NCBI GenBank assembly: GCA_907164885.2
Contig: OU015499.1
Location: 157,197,925 to 157,261,924, forward strand
Reading direction: 5' to 3'
Source of the DNA: Dolomedes plantarius
Lineage: Eukaryota; Arthropoda; Arachnida; Araneae; Dolomedidae
Length of the DNA stretch: 64,000 nucleotides
The notes beneath the pieces were generated by a model. The model saw only the letters and a program-made list of their open reading frames with translations, ran no database searches and was not told the origin of the DNA. Positions 57,419 to 64,000 of this stretch are shown here, piece by piece; position 1 is the stretch's first letter; every line of letters begins with the position of its first letter. A program made the translations under genes and the position numbers.

Positions 57419-60028
57419 TACGCCATCGGAGTGAGACGGCCATCTTGGCTTACTTTGGAGAACAAAACTAAGAAACTCTATGAAGATTAACATTGCCACT
57501 ATTTTGCGGAGACTTTTATTCGAAATCTATTCATACTTGGCGGAATTCCTACTATGTAAACCTTTAAATATTGAAGATCTGTGATTTTTGAAAAGATTAC
57601 GCCCGGAAATGCCGTTTTTAACGAGAAAAACAATAAATATTATTCAGTTTCGAATGTTGCTATGCCAAAATCTGCCAAGAAGGCGATATGCGTATTCAAA
57701 TAGAATATTATGATAACCCATGTATGGTAATCAATGACGTTGTCCTTGTATATCAAAACTGAACGAAAAAGATGCCAAATCATTTTGGGATTGTTAGAAA
57801 AGTTCGTTTTCCTGTGAGAGTGACGAGTTGTGTGTCTACGTAAGATATTGGTACTTTTTTGTGGGACAATTTCAACTTAATCGAAGGAGAGGATTTAGAT
57901 GTTCTTAACCCTTCTCAATTATAAACGTTCTTTTACGACTTGTCTGGATTACTACATGCTTGTGTTCATGCGTCAATGAAAAATTAAAACTTACCATAGT
58001 GTGTTTAATTTTGTGGCTATTTCTTTTTTCTCAAATCTTGGTTTGCATTTTTAAAAACTCAATATGCTCTGCTAGAGATCAACAAGTATTTAGAGAAATT
58101 TATAAATTTGACATTTTTGATTTGAAGTATTTTAAATTCTCCCACTCACGATAATTTTCGAAGAATTTTCCTGAATGTTTTCTAAATCAATAAATAATCA
58201 TCTTTTAATTAAGTGCAAAATGTGACGTTTATATACTAAAGGTCATAATTAAAAAAATTAAAATGCTTTATTGCATAAAACGAAATTTTTTTTTATTAAC
58301 TGCTTATGCAACTTGTCTCTCATACCTAGCTAGCTGGTGTTACAACTTTTGAAATCGATTAAATTATATTTGTTTTTAAGTGTTAAGTCTTGCTGGCTGA
58401 TGAATTAAAAATGTATATATATATATATATATATATATTGAAATAATCCACAGGATTCTTGAAATCTAACTATCAAGATATAAATGTATTGTTCATATTA
58501 TTTTTGTCTTTGCTATCATGAAAATTCTTTAATTGTAAATTTTTATATTTCTTCAGTTTAATACTGGATAATTTCATGTGGGATATTTTATCAATAAAAA
58601 ACACTCATTATACAGAAGTAATTTATTCAGTTTTTACCCTTAGATACTATTTCCTGTGGTAGTTTGATGAGGTTATAAATTGTTAGTGATAAAATTTCAC
58701 CCATGACTCACTCAGTTACTCTTGTCTACAAAGAATTGCAATATATTTATAAACAAATTATGAACACAAAGCAGAAAAAGTGAATTTTATACACAAAACA
58801 GAATTACTTTAGACTGTCTCACAATATGATATGTACACAGGATTAAGTATCAAATTTAATACTGATCACCGAAAAATAAATTTTAATTTTTACAAATTTA
58901 TATTGGAGGTCTGAAATAAGTGAGATGGAATTTGAGAGAAATAAAATGATAGCAAATAATCTGCTAATACCAATGATTAAAATTCTAAATAATATAAAGT
59001 TTTAAATAATATAAATTTAATGCTTAATTTTAAAATATATTTTATTCTTGTAGTCGTCAGAAATATATGACACTGCTGAAAATTATTTTATTATAAACAC
59101 AGATATTCAAAGGTAATTGCAGTATGTTAAAAATCCAGAAGTGTTTAGAAAATTTAAAGCATTTTGATGAAGTTCTTGACTGTTTAGATATCAGATGGAA
59201 GTCAATTCAAACTTTTGAAAATTGGATTATTAATTACCGACATAAAACTTAAAAAGATAATTTTATACACAACACAGAATTACCAGAATATAGTAAAGAA
59301 ATATTGATACAGTTCACCGCACTTTTTTCTTTACTATAAAACATTCAAGGGAAATGGATAAAGTAGTTGCTGTGCTTCTAATTCTGATGACTACAGTCAA
59401 CAGCAAAACAGAGCTTTTTTAAATAAAGTGTGAGGTAACAAATTCAGTTTTGTACTGAATGAAACTAGTTTTGCTATAAATTGTATTTAGTTTTTGTGGA
59501 AATATAAAATACTTTTGAAACAAATACTTTGGTTGTACGATAATACTTCTAGATATACGTTGCATAAAAATATGATAAGTACATCATTAAAATGAAATAC
59601 TTTCGATAATCACGATGGGAGAAGTTTAACCCATAAACATAAATAACCCATGAAAATTATAGCTTCCGCCCATTCATTGCCTAGCGAGATATTGATCGCC
59701 AATACAGATTTAAATCTGAGATGTACAAAAGCATTCGCACTTGGCGACAAACGGCCAACTTTGTGCCAAATGTTTGCGCACAAAGCGTAAAACAGCCGAT
59801 TTCCAAAGAAACCTTTCAATTTTCTTAAAATATTGCGTTTGGAACAATGTTAATTGTATTTTCAAAATTAAGTTGACGTTCTTCGATATACATTTCAAGA
59901 GGTTTCACGAATTTAAAAATATTGGCTTTGAAGTAAAAATCGTCGAGATTAACCTCTATGGACGTTAACATGGGAACAGTTAGTTCTGGTCTCCAAAGCT
60001 AAAAATGGCGTCGCACTCCGATGGCGTA
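57419..60028 (+). repeat. Array unit 4 (2610 bp)
   Basis: Sister of unit 3. It differs by microsatellite length and a few substitutions (for example TCTTTTAATTAAG for TCGTTTAATTAAG near 58201). Same TAA in peptide exon 1. Confidence 0.93.
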
Positions 60029-62642
60029 TACGCCATCGGAGTGAGACGGCCATCTTGGCTTACTTTGGAGAACAAAACTAAGAAACTCTATGAAGATTAA
60101 CATTGCCACTATTTTGCGGAGACTTTTATTCGAAATCTATTCATACTTGGCGGAATTCCTACTATGTAAACCTTTAAATATTGAAGATCTGTGATTTTTG
60201 AAAAGATTACGCCCGGAAATGCCGTTTTTAACGAGAAAAACAATAAATATTATTCAGTTTCGAATGTTGCTATGCCAAAATCTGCCAAGAAGGCGATATG
60301 CGTATTCAAATAGAATATTATGATAACCCATGTATGGTAATCAATGACGTTGTCCTTGTATATCAAAACTGAACGAAAAAGATGCCAAATCATTTTGGGA
60401 TTGTTAGAAAAGTTCGTTTTCCTGTGAGAGTGACGAGTTGTGTGTCTACGTAAGATATTGGTACTTTTTTGTGGGACAATTTCAACTTAATCGAAGGAGA
60501 GGATTTAGATGTTCTTAACCCTTCTCAATTATAAACGTTCTTTTACGACTTGTCTGGATTACTACATGCTTGTGTTCATGCGTCAATGAAAAATTAAAAC
60601 TTACCATAGTGTGTTTAATTTTGTGGCTATTTCTTTTTTCTCAAATCTTGGTTTGCATTTTTAAAAACTCAATATGCTCTGCTAGAGATCAACAAGTATT
60701 TAGAGAAATTTATAAATTTGACATTTTTGATTTGAAGTATTTTAAATTCTCCCACTCACGATAATTTTCGAAGAATTTTCCTGAATGTTTTCTAAATCAA
60801 TAAATAATCATCGTTTAATTAAGTGCAAAATGTGACGTTTATATACTAAAGGTCATAATTAAAAAAATTAAAATGCTTTATTGCATAAAACGAAATTTTT
60901 TTTTATTAACTGCTTATGCAACTTGTCTCTCATACCTAGCTAGCTGGTGTTACACTTTTGAAATCGATTAAATTATATTTGTTTTTAAGTGTTAAGTCTT
61001 GCTGGCTGATGAATTAAAAATGTATATATATATATATATATATTGAAATAATCCACAGGATTCTTGAAATCTAACTATCAAGATATAAATGTATTGTTCA
61101 TATTATTTTTGTCTTTGCTATCATGAAAATTCTTTAATTGTAAATTTTTATATTTCTTCAGTTTAATACTGGATAATTTCATGTGGGATATTTTATCAAT
61201 AAAAAACACTCATTATACAGAAGTAATTTATTCAGTTTTTACCCCTAGATACTATTTCCTGTGGTAGTTTGATGAGGTTATAAATTGTTAGTGATAAAAT
61301 TTCACCCATGACTCACTCAGTTACTCTTGTCTACAAAGAATTGCAATATATTTATAAACAAATTATGAACACAAAGCAGAAAAAGTGAATTTTATACACA
61401 AAACAGAATTACTTTAGACTGTCTTACAATATGATATGTACTAATACACAGGATTAAGTATCAAATTTAATACTGATCACCGAAAAATAAATTTTAATTT
61501 TTACAAATTTATATTGGAGGTCTGAAATAAGTGAGATGGAATTTGAGAGAAATAAAATGATAGCAAATAATCTGCTAATACCAATGATTAAAATTCTAAA
61601 TAATATAAAGTTTTAAATAATATAAATTTAATGCTTAATTTTAAAATATATTTTATTCTTGTAGTCGTCAGAAATATATGACACTGCTGAAAATTATTTT
61701 TATTATAAACACAGATATTCAAAGGTAATTGCAGTATGTTAAAAATCCAGAAGTGTTTAGAAAATTTAAAGCATTTTGATGAAGTTCTTGACTGTTTAGA
61801 TATCAGATGGAAGTCAATTCAAACTTTTGAAAATTGGATTATTAATTACCGACATAAAACTTAAAAAGATAATTTTATACACAACACAGAATTACCAGAA
61901 TATAGTAAAGAAATATTGATACAGTTCACCCCACTTTTTTCTTTACTATAAAACATTCAAGGGAAATGGATAAAGTAGTTGCTGTGCTTCTAATTCTGAT
62001 GACTACAGTCAACAGCAAAACAGAGCTTTTTTAAATAAAGTGTGAGGTAACAAATTCAGTTTTGTACTGAATGTAAACTAGTTTTGCTATAAATTGTATT
62101 TAGTTTTTGTGGAAATATAAAATACTTTTGAAACAAATACTTTGGTTGTACGATAATACTTCTAGATATACGTTGCATAAAAATATGATAAGTACATCAT
62201 TAAAATGAAATACTTTCGATAATCACGATGGGAGAAGTTTAACCCATAAACATAAATAACCCATGAAAATTATAGCTTCCGCCCATTCATTGCCTAGCGA
62301 GATATTGATCGCCAATACAGATTTAAATCTGAGATGTACAAAAGCATTCGCACTTGGCGACAAACGGCCAACTTTGTGCCAAATGTTTGCGCACAAAGCG
62401 TAAAACAGCCGATTTCCAAAGAAACCTTTCAATTTTCTTAAAATATTGAGTTTGGAACAAGGTTAATTGTATTTTCAAAATTAAGTTGACGTTCTTCGAT
62501 ATACATTTCAAGAGGTTTCACGAATTTAAAAATATTGGCTTTGAAGTAAAAAATCGTCGAGATTAACCTCTATGGACGTTAACATGGGAACAGTTAGTTC
62601 TGGTCTCCAAAGCTAAAAATGGCGTCGCACTCCGATGGCGTA
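60029..62642 (+). repeat. Array unit 5 (2614 bp), mosaic
   Basis: The first half mostly resembles units 3-4. The second half carries unit 1-like states (CTAATACACAGGATTAAG at 61441, TTGAGTTTGGAACAAGG near 62447). Same TAA in peptide exon 1; exon 2 open. Confidence 0.93.
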
Positions 62643-64000
62643 TACGCCATCGGAGTGAGACGGCCATCTTGGCTTACTTTGGAGAACAAAACTAAGAAAC
62701 TCTATGAAGATTAACATTGCCACTATTTTGCGGAGACTTTTATTCGAAATCTATTCATACTTGGCGGAATTCCTACTATGTAAACCTTTAAATATTGAAG
62801 ATCTGTGATTTTTGAAAAGATTACGCCCGGAAATGCCGTTTTTAACGAGAAAAACAATAAATATTATTCAGTTTCGAATGTTGCTATGCCAAAATCTGCC
62901 AAGAAGGCGATATGCGTATTCAAATAGAATATTATGATAACCCATGTATGGTAATCAATGACGTTGTCCTTGTATATCAAAACTGAACGAAAAAGATGCC
63001 AAATCATTTTGGGATTGTTAGAAAAGTTCGTTTTCCTGTGAGAGTGACGAGTTGTGTGTCTACGTAAGATATTGGTACTTTTTTGTGGGACAATTTCAAC
63101 TTAATCGAAGGAGAGGATTTAGATGTTCTTAACCCTTCTCAATTATAAACGTTCTTTTACGACTTGTCTGGATTACTACATGCTTGTGTTCATGCGTCAA
63201 TGAAAAATTAAAACTTACCATAGTGTGTTTAATTTTGTGGCTATTTCTTTTTTCTCAAATCTTGGTTTGCATTTTTAAAAACTCAATATGCTCTGCTAGA
63301 GATCAACAAGTATTTAGAGAAATTTATAAATTTGACATTTTTGATTTGAAGTATTTTAAATTCTCCCACTCACGATAATTTTCGAAGAATTTTCCTGAAT
63401 GTTTTCTAAATCAATAAATAATCATCGTTTAATTAAGTGCAAAATGTGACGTTTATATACTAAAGGTCATAATTAAAAAAATTAAAATGCTTTATTGCAT
63501 AAAACGAAATTTTTTTTATTAACTGCTTATGCAACTTGTCTCTCATACCTAGCTAGCTGGTGTTACACTTTTGAAATCGATTACATTATATTTGTTTTTA
63601 AGTGTTAAGTCTTGCTGGCTGATGAATTAAAAATGTATATATATATATATATATTGAAATAATCCACAGGATTATTGAAATCTAACTATCAAGATATAAA
63701 TGTATTGTTTATATTATTTTTGTCTTTGCTATCATGAAAATTCTTTAATTGTAAATTTTTGTATTTCTTCAGTTTAATACTGGATAATTTCATGTGGGAT
63801 ATTTTATCAATAAAAAACACTCATTATACAGAAGTAATTTATTCAGTTTTTACCCCTAGATACTATTTCCTGTGGTAGTTTGATGAGGTTATAAATTGTT
63901 AGTGATAAAATTTCACCCATGACTCACTCAGTTACTCTTGTCTACAAAGAATTGCAATATATTTATAAACAAATTATGAACACAAAGCAGAAAAAGTGAA
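62643..64000 (+). repeat. Array unit 6, cut by window end
   Basis: First 1358 bp of a further unit, sharing unit 2's diagnostic bases. The array continues beyond the window, so total copy number is unknown. Confidence 0.93.

Overview
This is eukaryotic, AT-rich, repeat-dominated arthropod DNA. The best guess is an orb-weaving (araneoid) spider. That guess rests on my recollection of how common the Tc1 transposase at 3211-4236 is in such genomes, plus Mos1-like mariner, DD37D (maT-like), Helitron and C2H2 zinc-finger content; it is inference, not a match I could run. I see no rRNA, CRISPR array, operon or prokaryotic signal.

Layout. The window holds two diverged copies of one large segment. 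Copy A runs from before base 1 to about 35954 and copy B from about 35955 to at least 50170. Each copy carries one intronless-looking minus-strand poly-C2H2 zinc-finger gene: 15 fingers in A (1301-2635) and 11 in B (39021-39995). Comparing the copies gives exact empty sites for several mobile elements. A alone carries a Tc1 element with an intact transposase (2979-4391), a broken mariner (4623-5955) and a DD37D element with one stop codon (6016-7320). B alone carries a Harbinger-like element (36485-38309) with a hAT MITE nested inside it. A 6.46-kb Helitron (16633-23095) sits in the first of two local duplicates, and the second (25921-27600) preserves its unoccupied A/T site.

Other parts of A: a pogo/Tigger-like MITE (9694-10308), a near-perfect fold-back (10326-10384), an unclassified TIR element (about 10385-12245), a decayed Tc1 (12862-14091), a tRNA-derived SINE (14261-14465), hAT fragments, degenerate tandem repeats and a further TIR element (29737-31087). 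Candidate exons of an unidentified minus-strand gene lie at 8880-9091 and 7950-8116; B's version of the first looks decayed. B also has a second SINE (43230-43440), a hAT C-terminal fragment, an RTE-like retrotransposon 3' end and a local 0.5-kb tandem duplication.

The most unusual region is 50172-64000 (continuing off the end): at least six head-to-tail copies of a unit, 2.03 kb in the first and 2.606-2.614 kb in copies 2-5. Each junction is two inverted termini abutted as a 30-bp perfect palindrome. The left edge coincides with the point where B stops matching A (50171 versus 31431), so the unit behaves like a TIR element present as a concatemer. Each unit contains what looks like a small two-exon secreted-peptide gene. 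It is open in the diverged first copy and carries the same nonsense change in copies 2-5. I regard this array as the best candidate for something undescribed.
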